DNA from: Ilex aquifolium
Lineage: Eukaryota > Streptophyta > Magnoliopsida > Aquifoliales > Aquifoliaceae
DNA length: 64,000 nt
Assembly: GCA_951799425.1 (NCBI GenBank)
Contig: OX637394.1
Location: 33,020,001-33,084,000 of the forward strand
Reading direction: 5' to 3'
This document shows, in pieces, positions 49,255 to 61,319 of this stretch; the first letter of the stretch is position 1, and each line of letters opens with the position of its first letter. Both the position numbers and the translations under genes were made by a program. The notes under the pieces are model-generated. The model worked only from the letters and a program-made list of their open reading frames with translations, was not told the origin of the DNA and searched no databases.

Positions 49255-51267
49255 TTGTGGTGGGATTGGGTGACGGCCTCGAAGAACTTAGAGGCCATGA
49301 CATGGGGAGAGTTTAAGGAACTCTTCATGGGTAAATATTTCCCAACAGCCGTTCGGCATGCAAAGGCCCAGGAATTTCTAGATTTGAAGCAAGGGTTAAT
49401 GACCGTGATGGAGTATGTGGCTAAGTTCACCGAATTAGCCCGATTTGCTGATGATTACGTGGCCACGGATATGGCCAAGGTAAGAAGGTTTGAGGATGGG
49501 TTGAAACTGTCCATCCGGGGAAAGATTGTGGGCCTCCGCCTGCAAGACTTGGACTCTATGGTCGAGACGGCTATGGCCATTGAGAGGGAGGTTGATGATG
49601 CACGAAGCATCCGTGAGGCGGGTGCTAAGGATAAGAAGAAGGAGGGCCAATCCTCTTCTTCTAGTTCGGGGAAGAAGCAGCGGATTTCTACTCCACAAGG
49701 ACAACAAGGACAGGGCCGTGGCTATCAGGGCCAAGGTCAAGGTCAAGGTCAATTTTTCCAGGGCGGGAGAAACTTCAGGACTACCCACCAGGCAGGCCAG
49801 AAGACATATTTCCATTGCCACCAACCGGGGCATATGAAGCGGGATTGTCCGCAGAGGCAAGGATCCCAGAGCTATGGGACACCTCAGTCCCAGTCATCAG
49901 TGGGACAGTCGCAGACACACCTTATTCCTCCCTACCCCACCATGGGCCAGGGAAGCCAGTATCAATTCCAGGGCACTACTCAGGCCCCTACCACCTTCCG
50001 AGCGGGGACTCCGCAATCAGGCCAGATGGGCCAGGGCATGGGTCGAGGCCGAGGACAGGGCATGCAGGCCGGGACTTCGGGGACCCAGGGGCGTGTCTAC
50101 GCCATTACACCTCAGGCTGAGCCAGTGGACCAGTCGGTCATTCAGGGTACATTTCTACTTTCTCGCTTATGGGCTAAAGTGTTATTTGACGCTGGTGCAT
50201 CACATTCATTCATTTTTGCATCATGTGTGAGGGATTTGGGCTTAGAGGTTGATACCTTGGAAGAGCCGTTGTATGTGAATTCACCCCTAGGAGCTAGGGT
50301 GTGTGTGAATCAGATATGTCGGGGTTGTGAGCTGGAGATCTCGGGGATTCTACTCACCGTGGACCTTAAGGTTATGGACATGACGGAGTTCGATGTCATC
50401 CTTGGGATGGACTGGTTGGCGGCGCATTGGGTCGTCATTGATTGTGATAGGAAGAGGGTCACTGCCTATACCCCGAACGGTGTTTGTTTCAAGTTTCAGG
50501 GGGAAAAACATGATGCTTTGCCTCAAGTCGTGTATGATTCACGATGGCATGGGCAATTGATGGGTTGGCTTGCGAGCCTTACCCTGGAGGACGAGGCAAG
50601 ACAAGAATTGAGTCTACCTCGGGTGGTGTGCAAGTATGAGGACGTCTTTCCGAACGAGTTACCGGGATTACCTCCCCATAGGGATGTGGACTTTAGCATT
50701 GAGTTGCATCCGGGTACTTCGCCCATTTCTATGACTCCACATAGGATGGCGCCAGCTGAGTTGCAAGAACTCAAGGTCCAATTACAAGAATTATTGGACA
50801 AGGGCTTTATTAGACCGAGTACCTCACCTTGGGGCGCTCCGGTGCTGTTTGCCAAGAAGAAGAATAAGACCCTTCGATTGTGTATAGACTATTGGCAGTT
50901 GAACCGGGTCACCATCAAGAATAGGTACCATTTGCCGAGGATCGATGATCTGTTTGATCAGCTGAGGGGAGCGCGGGTCTATTCAAAGATAGATCTCCGC
51001 ACGGGCTACCATCAGTTGAGGATTAGGGAGTCAGATATCCCTAAGACGGCGTTCAGAACGCGGTACGGGCATTTCGAGTTCACGGTGATGCCATTTGGGT
51101 TGACGAATGCCCCAGCGGCATTCATGGATCTCATGCATAGGGTGTTCCAGCCCTATTTAGATCAGTTTGTCGTAGTGTTTGTTGATGACATCCTGATTTA
51201 CTCCAAGACAGAGGAGGAGCATGAGGGTCACTTAAGGATTGTTCTCCAGACCTTGAGGGACCATTAG
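49255..51267 (+). pseudogene. Gag C-terminal half, protease and RT palm, element D' (right)
   Basis: 670-residue ORF. Gag core at about residues 1-125; a Q/G-rich linker; one zinc knuckle at about 184-198 ([14 protein letters not shown], first Cys replaced by Tyr); protease with DAGASHSF at about 312-319 and ILGMDW at about 382-387; RT from about 515 with [23 protein letters not shown] and FVDD at about 642-645. In LCIDYWQLN a Trp stands where family members usually have Arg. It ends at TAG 51,265-51,267 between palm and thumb; the next ORF continues in the same frame with no missing sequence. Confidence 0.94.
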
Positions 51268-53532
51268 TTGTACGCCAAGTTCAGCAAGTGTGAATTTTGG
51301 CTTACGGAGGTGAAATTTTTGGGACACGTTGTGTCAGCTTCGGGGGTGTCAGTTGACCCGGAGAAAGTCGAGGCAGTGATGAGTTGGGAGCGACCAAAGT
51401 CAGTCTTCGAGATACGTAGTTTCTTGGGATTGGCAGGGTATTACCGGAGGTTCATCGAGGACTTCTCCCGACTAGCCGCACCTATGACTAGATTGACCCG
51501 GAAGGAGGTCAAGTTCGAGTGGAATGATTCGTGTGAGAAGGCATTCCAAGAACTAAAGAGGAGGCTCACTTCAGCTCCTATCTTGATTGTTCCAGAAAGG
51601 GGACAAAACTACACGGTGTATTGCGATGCCTCCAAGGACGGACTGGGTTGTGTCTTGATGCAGTCCGGGAGAGTGGTGGCCTATGGTTCTCGACAGTTGA
51701 AGAATCACGAGCAGAATTACCCCACGCATGACATGGAATTGGCGGCCATAGTCTTTGCCTTGAAGGCTTGGCGCCACTATTTGTATGGTGAACGATTTGA
51801 GGTGTTTTCAGACCACAAAAGTCTGAAGTACATCTTCACTCAGCGGGACCTCAACATGAGGCAGCGTAGGTGGATGGAGTACCTAGAAGACTATGACTTC
51901 ACTTTGCATTACCACCCTGGTAAGGCAAATGTGGTGGCTGATGCACTTAGTCGGAAGTCACGGGGTGTCTTAGCTAGTGTGGCTTCCCGGGAGTGGCGGA
52001 TGCATGAGGCCGTTGGCCAATTTGGGCTTCATTATCGGGGTCGGACTCAGGGTGTTTTAGGGAGCTTGGTGGCTAAGCCTTCCCTACTGAGCAGAGTGAT
52101 TGAGTCCCAGGGGCAGGACCCAGAGTTATCGTCCATTAGGGACCGAGTGCAGACGGGTACTGGTGACGAGGGCTGGGCCATTCACTCGGATGGTAGTCTT
52201 CGGTTTAGGGGAAGGGTTATGGTTCCCCAATCGGCAGATCTGAGAGAGGAGATCCTCAGGGAGTTCCATTGCTCCCGTTTTGCGGTGCATCCAGGCGGCA
52301 CGAAGATGTATCATGATCTTCGTCGCCAGTATTATTGGAGCGGGATGAAGAGGCAGATTGGCGACTTTGTCAATAAATGCCTCACATGTCAGCAGATTAA
52401 AGCCAAGCACCAGAGACCAGCAGGGTTGCTCCAGCCATTAGAGGTGGCTGAGTGGAAGTGGGAGCACGTCACCATGGATTTTGTGACCCACTTGCCACGG
52501 ACATCGCGGGGACATGATGCGGTGTGGGTGATAGTGGACCGGCTTACGAAGTCGGCACACTTTTTGGCGCTGCGGATGACCTTCACTCTGGAGGAATTCT
52601 GCAGGTTGTACATAAGGGAGATAGTCCGGTTGCATGGGGTACCCGTATCTATAGTATCGGATCGGGATCCTAGGTTTACGGCTCACTTTTGGGAGAGTTT
52701 CCAGCAAGCCATGGGGACTCAGTTGAGGATGAGCACAGCCTTCCATCCCCAAACGGACGGTCAGTCGGAACGGACCATCCAGACATTAGAGGACATGCTA
52801 CGGGCATGCGTCCTAGACCTCAAGGGTAGCTGGGAAGAACATTTACCCTTAGTGGAATTCGCCTATAACAACAGTTATCAGGCTAGCATACGGATGGCAC
52901 CCTATGAGGCACTTTATGGGAGGCCTTGTCGTTCTCCGGTTTGTTGGACTGAGGTTGGAGAAAGACCCTCTACGGGTCCAGAATTGATAAGAGACGCCTC
53001 GGAGAAGGTGGATCTGATAAGGAAGCGTCTTCTCACGGCTCAAAGCCGGCAGAAGAGCTACCCCGATAGGCGGCGGCGGCCTCTGGAATTTGAGGTGGGG
53101 GATCATGTCTTCTTGAAGGTGATGCCTAAGAGAGGAGTGGTCAGATTCGGCAAGCGGGGAAAGCTGTCGCCGAGGTATATTGGGCCCTTCGAAATACTTG
53201 AGAAAGTGGGCACTATGGCCTACAGATTGGCGTTACCGCCAACTTTATCGGGCGTTCACGCTGTATTCCATGTCTCCATGCTCCGGAAGTATACTCCAGA
53301 TCCGACGCATGTTGTGGATTGGGGCGAGCTTGTTGTTGATACGGATGGAACCTTCGAGGAAGGACCAGTGCGTGTCATGGATAGCCGGGATCAAGTTTTG
53401 CGAGGCAAGACCGTGAGGCTTGTAAAGGTGTTGTGGCAGCACCGAGGAGTGGAGGAGGCAACATGGGAGCGTAAGGACACCATACATGCCAATTATCCTT
53501 TCTTATTTGAGGATGGAGGTACATTCTTATAG
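51268..53532 (+). pseudogene. RT thumb, RNase H, integrase and chromodomain-like tail, element D' (right)
   Basis: 754-residue ORF in frame with the preceding one. RT thumb (1-100); RNase H with D119 (CDAS), E157 (DMELA), D182 (FSDHKS) and D225 (VVADAL); integrase zinc finger with H341, C371 and C374; catalytic D404, D465 and E501 (35 residues between D465 and E501); C-terminal [10 protein letters not shown] and a chromodomain-like end [17 protein letters not shown] at about 720-740. All catalytic residues I looked for are present. Followed by a 94-bp spacer with the polypurine tract. Confidence 0.95.
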
Positions 53533-53609
53533 TCATTTAGTATTATACGACTGCTGCATATGCATGTGGTTGTATGTGCATGAGTGTGTGAATTTCGGGG
53601 ACGAAATTC

Positions 53610-53626
53610 TTTTAAGGGGGGAAGAA
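53610..53626 (+). other. Polypurine tract of element D' (right)
   Basis: TTTTAAGGGGGGAAGAA directly before TGTAAAACCCGAG of the 3' LTR. Confidence 0.9.
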
Positions 53627-56066
53627 TGTAAAACCCGAGAAAATTTGAACTTTTGTGAAAAAGGGCAAAATGGTAAATTGCCACTATGGTACAGGTTGTA
53701 AACCTGAAATTTTCTAGAGCTCGGATGACGAAACAGACATCACCGTTGGATTCGTCTCGCGAAATCTAATTACCCTGTCAAATTTCGTTGAATTCCGAGA
53801 TAGTCGGATTTTTCGCGTTTTACGAGACGAACGGGCCTCGGGTGACCCCGTACACGAAATTTTTATAAAATTTTAAAGTTTGGGGAAATATTAGAGGCAA
53901 GTTGAAATAAAAAAAATTCGAACTTGAACCGGAGCGAAATTTAGTCATTTCGGGATTAAAACGGACCCGAAATTAAATAGGACGTGTGGCCAATTGTGGG
54001 CCAAGTATTCTAAAATATAAATAGGGGGAAAAAATTAGATTTTTCCCCATTGTGTCAGCCGATTGTTCAGCCGATTGAGAAGAGAGGGAAAAAAGAGAAA
54101 CACTCCACCTTCTCTCTACGATCTACTCCGTTCTAGAGCTCAAATCGACTCGGGCCAAGAACAAGAGTTGCTCTACGCGTCGAGGGCTACGCGTGGGTAC
54201 CAAAAACGACGGCTTTCATCGAACGTTGGGAGGCCGAAAAGTTGGAAGTGGATGATTCAAGCTTGCTTTGAGTTCTAGGAGCTTCCCACGACTATTCTAC
54301 ACGCTACAAGAGGTAGGGTTCCCTCCTACTAAGGTTTATTCCAAACCTAGGATGTTTTTATGAAATGGGTAGGATGATAGATTGTATATCTCTTGCCTAT
54401 TGTTGGTAATGTGTTGAAATAGGTATTGAAATGGGTAAAGATCAATTCTAATTGGGTTGGTAATTAGAAATTTTTAAATGAAATTTCTAGAATTGGGTAT
54501 ATGGGATTGACCCAATGAAATTCTTGGATTATGTGAATTGTGGGCATGCTATGTGCTTATATTATGCCATGGGAATTAAAGTGTGTTATTACTTGATTTT
54601 GTGATGACATGCTTGGGTGTTATTCAAGATAAAATGTTGGTATATGTATACATGTTATAATATATTGACATTGTAGAGAATTATGGAAATTATATGCTTA
54701 TGATGTAATTTTGCCATGAAATATGTAAAATGTGATTGGAATGTTCATGTGTTCCTCATAGCATATTGAACATGGTAATATTGTTGCAATGGAGCATCAC
54801 ATTGCATATGCACGGGAACATCGCATTTAGTGGGTGTGTGTGCATGGTGGTTGTCTTCACCACGCGTGGTGGATGACGAGTGGGCTCGGGTAATATGGGT
54901 CGATGACCTAGTCGAGTCGCATGGTTTATATGTTGATAGGGTTGGGGTAGCAAGAAGGGCTAGACTATCCCTCGGGTGAGAGACCCGGTGATTGGATACG
55001 CACTCCGTTGGTATAAGAGCCCATAAAGTGTGTCGGTGTACGCGGAACCGTTGGTGGAAGTCCATGAATTCCGTGTAGGTTGGGTGACCTTTGGTGTGAG
55101 TCCATGAACATCCACCCCTATATAGACCCTAGAATGAAAGGTCATTTGATGTGCAACATAAATGACGGATTGGTACACATTGGCACTTGCATGTGTAGAG
55201 GAGCCGAGAAGGGCTCAGTTGATACGCATGAGTGGGTCTCACCTCATTTCATAGCATGGCATTGCAAATTCCATCATCGAATATATTTCTTTGCTTGGAA
55301 TGTTATGAGTTGTTGTTTTGTGGCATGTGAGCATTTCATATGCATTTAGGTTGGGGAGTAGCCTCATTAGGAGATACCCTATTGAGCGTGGCTCACCCTT
55401 TGTGGGAAAAATATTTCAGGTGCTGGGTTCACACCGGCGGACGGCTCCCATTTCGAGCCCCAAGGTTGAAGAAAGCCGGAATGTGGCTTTATTTTGAGTT
55501 TTTTGTAAAATTATTATAAAAACTTGGTTTTGGTATGTAAATTCATATAAATGTTTGTAATAGAATTTATATGTATCATGTTTTATGGGAAAAACTTAAT
55601 TAAATATGTGTTGGATGGAAAAGATGTGTGTTGAATGGATTGGAAGTGAAAAACAGAGGAAAAAGGCAAAAGTGGTAGAACCGTACCGGTACGGCGACAG
55701 CCAGAAGGTAGAGCGTACCGGTACGCGTACCGGTACGCCGAGGTCCAGTGGGCATACCGTACCGGTACGCCCTCCAAAATTTTTCTGAAATTTTAATTTT
55801 GTTTGCCAAACCGTTGGGCTATTGTTTCCTTCCTTTAAAGGTTATAAATGAACAATAATAGGATACCAATGGTGGCATATTGGACCTCGGATGGGTCAAC
55901 CAACCAAAAGAAGTTAGACTTGTGATTCTTTTACATATAATTATAAGTCCCGGTAAAGGGAATGTGGTGACGTGGTGTCTGGTTAAGCGACATTCACGGG
56001 TATTTCCGCGGGTTGATGGGTTTATCAACGGTGAATAAAGGACCCCCGGAAATTTGGGGCGTCACA
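53627..56066 (+). mobile_element. 3' LTR of element D' (right)
   Basis: 2440 bp, TGTAAAACCCGAG to GGGGCGTCACA. TATAAATA at 54,016. Shares 3'-LTR-specific variants with the left 3' LTR (for example the doubled CGTACCGGTACG at the middle site, 55,682-55,769). Confidence 0.95.
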
Positions 56067-56071
56067 GAACC

Positions 56072-56425
56072 CCTTCCCCAAGAGTTGGAACCCAAACCCA
56101 AAAAAGTTAGAACCCCCCCAAAAGTTGGAACCCTTGCCCAAAAAAGTTGGGACCATTACGTATAAAAGTTGGAACCCTTACCCAAAAAAGTTGGAACCTC
56201 TATCCAAAAAAGTTGGAACCCCTACCCAAAAAAGTTGGAACCCCTCTCCCAAGAGTTGGAACCCCTCTCCCAAGAGTTGGAACCCCTACCCAAAAAAGTT
56301 GGAACCCCTACCCAAAAAAAATTGGTACCCCTACCCAAAAAAGTTAGAACCCCTCCCCCAAGAGTTGGAACCCCTACCCCAACAGTTGGAACCCTTACCA
56401 AAAAAATTGGAACTATTACCCATAA
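56072..56425. repeat. 22-bp minisatellite, outer part (right arm)
   Basis: Mirror of 22,341-22,678 with one extra unit of about 21-22 bp (two adjacent CTCTCCCAAGAG units at about 56,240-56,280 where the left arm has one). Confidence 0.93.
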
Positions 56426-58272
56426 TTGATGAATTGAGTATTAAATTGATGAAATTGCATGTTAATTGTTAATTTAATAAATTGAATATTTATTGGATGA
56501 TTTTGGATGTTAATTTGATGAATTATAATATCAAAAAGTTAAAAGTGTAATATCAAAGGGATAAAAGTGTAATATAATAGGATAAGTAATTGTAATTATA
56601 CACAGATCGGTCCACCATTCCAAGAACCTGTCTTAGTTTAAATTACACTTACACCCTTAAACTATAACACTATTTTTATTTTGTTCCCATAACACTATAA
56701 CATATTACAATATATATATATTTTTTCATTGTGAATATTGTGGTCCACTTTCCCGCCTAAACGACTGGTTACTGGTCTTGCCTTCCCTCCATCTCTTTCA
56801 CTGTGGTTACTGGTCTTGCCTTCCCTGCTGAGTCCGCGATGTGAAACTCTTTTGTTGACTTTGTCTTTGATAATCCTCCGTTGCTTACCTTAGTGATCCA
56901 AGTCTTGACTCGTTCTAATGTAAGTGAACATTTTTTTTAGGGGTCAGGATTGAATGCGAATTTAATGAATTGAATATTAATTTTGTATTAATTTGATGAA
57001 TTGAATGTTAGTTTGGTGTTGATTTGAAGAATTGAAAGTTAATTCGGTGTTAATTTGATGAATTGAATGTTAAATAGTTAATTTAATGAATTGAATGTTT
57101 ATTATTCGAAATGAAATGTTAATTTGTTAAATTGAATGTTAATTTGGTATTGATTTGATGATTTAAATCTTTATTAGATGATTTTATATTTTAATTTGAT
57201 GAATTGAATGTTAATTTAATGAATTAAATATTAATTTGAAGAATTGAATTTTAATTTGGTGTTAATATGATGATTTGAATGTTTATTTGGTATAAATTTG
57301 ATGAATTGAATATTAAATGTTATTAGATGAAATTGAATGTTAATTTGTTGAATTGAATATTAATTTAGTATTGATTTGATGAATTAAATGTTTATTGGAT
57401 GTAACTCTATGTTACTTTGATGTTGATTTGTTAAATTGAACTTTTATTGAATGATTTTCGATGCTAATTTGATAAATTGAGTGTTAATTTAATGAATTTG
57501 AATATAAATTAGATGAATTGAATGTTCATTTGATGAATTTAATATTAATTGGATGTGATTGACTATCAAGTTGATGAATTAAATGTTTATTAGATGAAAT
57601 TGAATGTTGAATTGAAGAATTGAATGTTAATTTGTTATTTATTTGAAAAATTAAACGTTTATTAGATGAAATTGCACGTTACTTTGGTGTTAATTTGTTA
57701 AATCGAGGATTTTCGATGTTAATTTTATGAATTGAATGTTAATTGAATGAATTTGAATATAAATTGGATGAGATTGAATGTTACGTTGATGAATTAAATG
57801 TTTATTAGTTGAATTTTAATGTTAATTTAAATGTTTATTAGTTGAATTTTAATGTTAATTTAATGAATTAAATGTTTATTAGGTAAAATTAAATGTTGAT
57901 TTGAAGAATTGAATGTTAATTTGGTGTAAATTTGATGAATTGAGTATTAAATTGATGAAATTGCATGTTAATTGTTGATTTAATAAATTGAATATTTATT
58001 GGATGATTTTGGATGTTAATTTGATGAATTATAATATCAAAAGGTTAAAAGTGTAATATCAAAGGGATAAAAATGTAATATGATAGGATAAGTAAGTGTA
58101 ATTATACACACGATCGATCCACCATTCCTAGGACCGGTCTTAGTTTAAATTACACTTACACCCCTAAACTATAACACTATTTTTATTTTGTTCCCATAAC
58201 ACTATAACACTATAACATATTACATATTACAATATATTTAAATGTTTATTCAATAAATTTCTATATTACATT
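56426..58272. repeat. AT-rich satellite (right arm)
   Basis: Mirror of 20,494-22,340, including CCGGTCC-type modules at about 56,518-56,700 and 58,018-58,205 and the non-satellite insert at about 56,726-56,946. No genes. Confidence 0.92.
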
Positions 58273-58277
58273 GGTGT

Positions 58278-59164
58278 TGTAAAACTCGGGAAAATTTGAA
58301 CTTTTTCTGAAAAAGGGCAAAATGGTAATTCTCCACCCTTATGTGTATTTGAAATAATCATGTTCTAGACCTCGGATGAGGAAACGGAGTGCGCCATTGG
58401 ATTCGCAACGCGAAATCTAGTAATCACTAGAAATTTCGTCGAATTCCGAGATAGTCGAATTTTTGCACGTCGTTCGAGGCGACTGCGTGGCGAATGTAAT
58501 TTTAAAGGTCCCCAATAATGGATTTTATAAAATTTCCTTATAATTGGATTAAAGTTCCAATAAAATTAATTTGGACTTAATCCAAGACTTAATGAATCGT
58601 TTCGGGACGAAAAACGGACCCGAAAGTCGAAAATATGCGGTGCGATGTGGACCGCACATTTTTGCCTATAAATATCGGTAAAAATCTGATTTTCTTCAGA
58701 CTTTTTGAGCTGAAAACCAGTGAGAAAACGTGGGTGAGGAGGAGAGAAAAAAAGTGAAAAATCTAAACTTGTTTCTCCGATTCCGGGAGTTTCGTCCGTC
58801 GGAATTCGTCGATTCAAAAGGCAAAGTTCATCTACGCGACGAGGGCTATGCGTGGGTACCAAAAACAACAAGTTTCACCGAAGGTGAACGGGTGGGGTGT
58901 ACGAAAATCAAGATTCGAGTTGTATTTCTTTGCTCGGATTCCGTCGAGCTAGAAGGGAGAAGTGATCACGTCGACGAGGGCTACGCGTGGGTACCAAAAA
59001 TGAAGTTTTTCACCGAAGGTGAAAAATCGGGATTTGGAAAAATCAAGCTTCGAGTTGGGTTTTCGGGTCTTGGGAGCTTCCTACGGGATTCTCACGCTAC
59101 AAGAGGTAGGGGTTCTCCTACTTGGGTTGATTTCTTACCTAGAAATGCCTATGATAAATGGGCT

Positions 59165-59246
<82 letters not shown>

Positions 59247-61314
59247 CTATATATATTGACCTATGTATACATATATTTATATGTATATGGTTATGGAATA
59301 ATGAAGATGGTGGGTAGGTTGTTAGAAAATTACACTTGCCTATTGGTGGAATTTAGGTAAAATAATTTTATCCTAAATGGGTATGTAGAAATTGCCTATT
59401 GGAATTTCTTGAATTATGTGGAAATTGGGCATGATATGTGTTACCATGTTGTTTGCCTTGAAGGTGTTTGACAAAATACCTAAATGGATTGAAATTGTTA
59501 TATGATAAATAACATGTTATGCCTTATGTGGTAAATGAAAATCATATGTGTACGATATGATTTATGTTGAAATTGTGAATGTCAGATATATATTTTGATA
59601 TATCAATTGTTGTGATGAAGCATGGAATTTATACGTTTATAATGTAAATTGCCATGGAATGGAATTGATTATGTTAATTTAGTCCATATGGCATGCATTA
59701 CATATGAACCTTGCATGAGAGAAGCAATGGGTCATTACATTGCATATGTACGTATGCACGGGGAATTCACATCATGAGTGGTGTGTGTGTGTGCATGGTT
59801 GTTGTTAATACCATATGTTGGAATGTGGTAGAGACAGTTCATATGTCATTCATTACATATGAACCTTGCATGAGAGAAGCAATGAGTCATTACATTGCAT
59901 ATGTACGGGAACATCACATACATGGACATTGTGTCATAAGGATGTTGTGCATGGGTGTTGTACCACAATCTATGTGGTATTAAATGCATATGGTCATGGA
60001 AATTGCTCATTGGCATTATTGCATATAGAGCATGACATTGGTAACTCCATTCATGGACATTAGTCATTAGTGGAGGCATGTGTAGGTGGTGCATGGTTAA
60101 TCAACACCTTGTTTGGTGCTTGATATGTGGACTCGGGAGAAAAGTGGATCGACGATCCTTTTTGAGTCGTATGGTTGCATTGCATAAGTAAAACTTGTGT
60201 CTGGGTATAGCAAGAAGGGGCATGGCGACTTCCTCGGGTGAAAGACCCGGAATCACTTGGTTCAGTCACTCCCCTGAGGTGAAATTCCGGAAAAGTGACA
60301 TGGTGTACGGAACCGGCGGTGTAATTCCAAAATTCGTTGCCCAACAAGACACAAGATTTTGATATAAAATATACTCATCCAATGAGTATCATATTTTCCG
60401 TCGAAGACGGGTTCATTACACATTGCATTGTGTTGTGGGAGTCGGGAAGGACTCGGGTTGTGTTACATGATTGAGTCTCATCTCACTCATAGCATGTGGT
60501 ACACATTGGCATTCGCATTGTGTGTGTGGGAGCCGGGAAGGGCTCGGGTCGAGTACATGAGTCTCATCTCATTCATGGGGCTTAGGTAGCCCGGTTTAAC
60601 ATACATGGCATTGGCATGTAAAGAGAGTCGGGGTGGACTCGGGTTGGATGTACATGAGTGGATTTCATCTCATTCACGGCATGGCTTAATGGCATTCCAT
60701 CATTGAATTGCATTCTTGATTGGAATGGTTATGGAAATTATGGATGTTGCATGTGAACATTTCTTGTGCATATAGGTTGAGGAGTAGCCTCTGTAGGAAT
60801 TTCTCTACTGGGCGTTGGCTCACCCTATACGGGAACACATTTCAGGTGGGAGAGATACACCGGCGGATGGCTCCATTTTGGACCCTCATGCTTGAAGAAA
60901 GCCGCATGTGGCTTTACTTAATGGTTTGTGTAATTACATGTTAGAAACTATATTTTGGGGCATGTAATGCGTAAAATAATTGTAATAGAACTTATAAAGA
61001 CTATTGTTAGATTAGCCTTTCATGTTTTGATTTAAGTATGGTTAATTGGACCCAGTGTGGCCAATGTTTACTTATACATGGACCCGGTGCGGCCATTGTT
61101 TTATATTTGACCTCGGATGGGTCTGGTAATTGTGTATTGCACAGGTTGGGTATTGGGTAGAGCTCCCCATACAAAGGAGACTCTGCCCAAATTTCGTTAA
61201 GTTATGGACCCCGGTAAATGGGGCATAACAGTGTGATATCGAGATACTAGGTATCTACAGGTATTCTGCGGGTTGATGGGTAATCAACGGACCCCCGAAT
61301 TTTGGGGTGTCACA
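58278..61314 (+). mobile_element. Solo LTR C' (3.04 kb) with 5-bp TSD
   Basis: TGTAAAACTCGGG at 58,278 to GGGGTGTCACA at 61,314, with GGTGT at 58,273-58,277 and 61,315-61,319. TATAAATA at 58,677; conserved 60-bp block at 58,828-58,883 and a second diverged copy at 58,966-59,025; AAGAG/GTAGGG at 59,101-59,110; TTTCAG at 60,840-60,845; hairpin 60,898-60,915; long stem-loop 61,155-61,188. It is 52 bp longer than C, almost all in the TA tract. A 195-codon ORF from 58,730 spans the block but runs into the microsatellite. Confidence 0.95.
59167..59240. repeat. TA microsatellite in LTR C'
   Basis: About 36 TA units; the equivalent tract in LTR C (about 19,573-19,599) has about 12. It is the largest length difference between the arms outside the minisatellite. 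Confidence 0.97.
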
Positions 61315-61319
61315 GGTGT

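Larger units (their letters stand above)
46136..56066 (+). mobile_element. Full-length Tekay-like gypsy retrotransposon D' (right copy)
   Basis: 9931 bp on the plus strand with GAACC repeated at 46,131-46,135 and 56,067-56,071. Complete order: 5' LTR, primer site, gag, protease, RT, RNase H, integrase, chromodomain-like tail, polypurine tract, 3' LTR. It carries only the two lesions shared with the left copy (gag frameshift, one TAG), so it is the most intact element here but still not coding-competent. Confidence 0.95.

Noticed and set aside
49225..49260. Programmed frameshift between gag and pol in D'
   Set aside because: The break is in the middle of gag, the local bases are not a slippery heptamer, and gag and pol are in one frame afterwards; a simple 1-nt lesion explains it.
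58730..59360. ORFs of 113-195 codons in LTR C' (and 131-177 codons in C) including an IYIYIY tail
   Set aside because: The tail is a TA microsatellite whose length differs between arms, and the frame changes with it. Only the conserved 60-bp block within it is of interest, listed separately.
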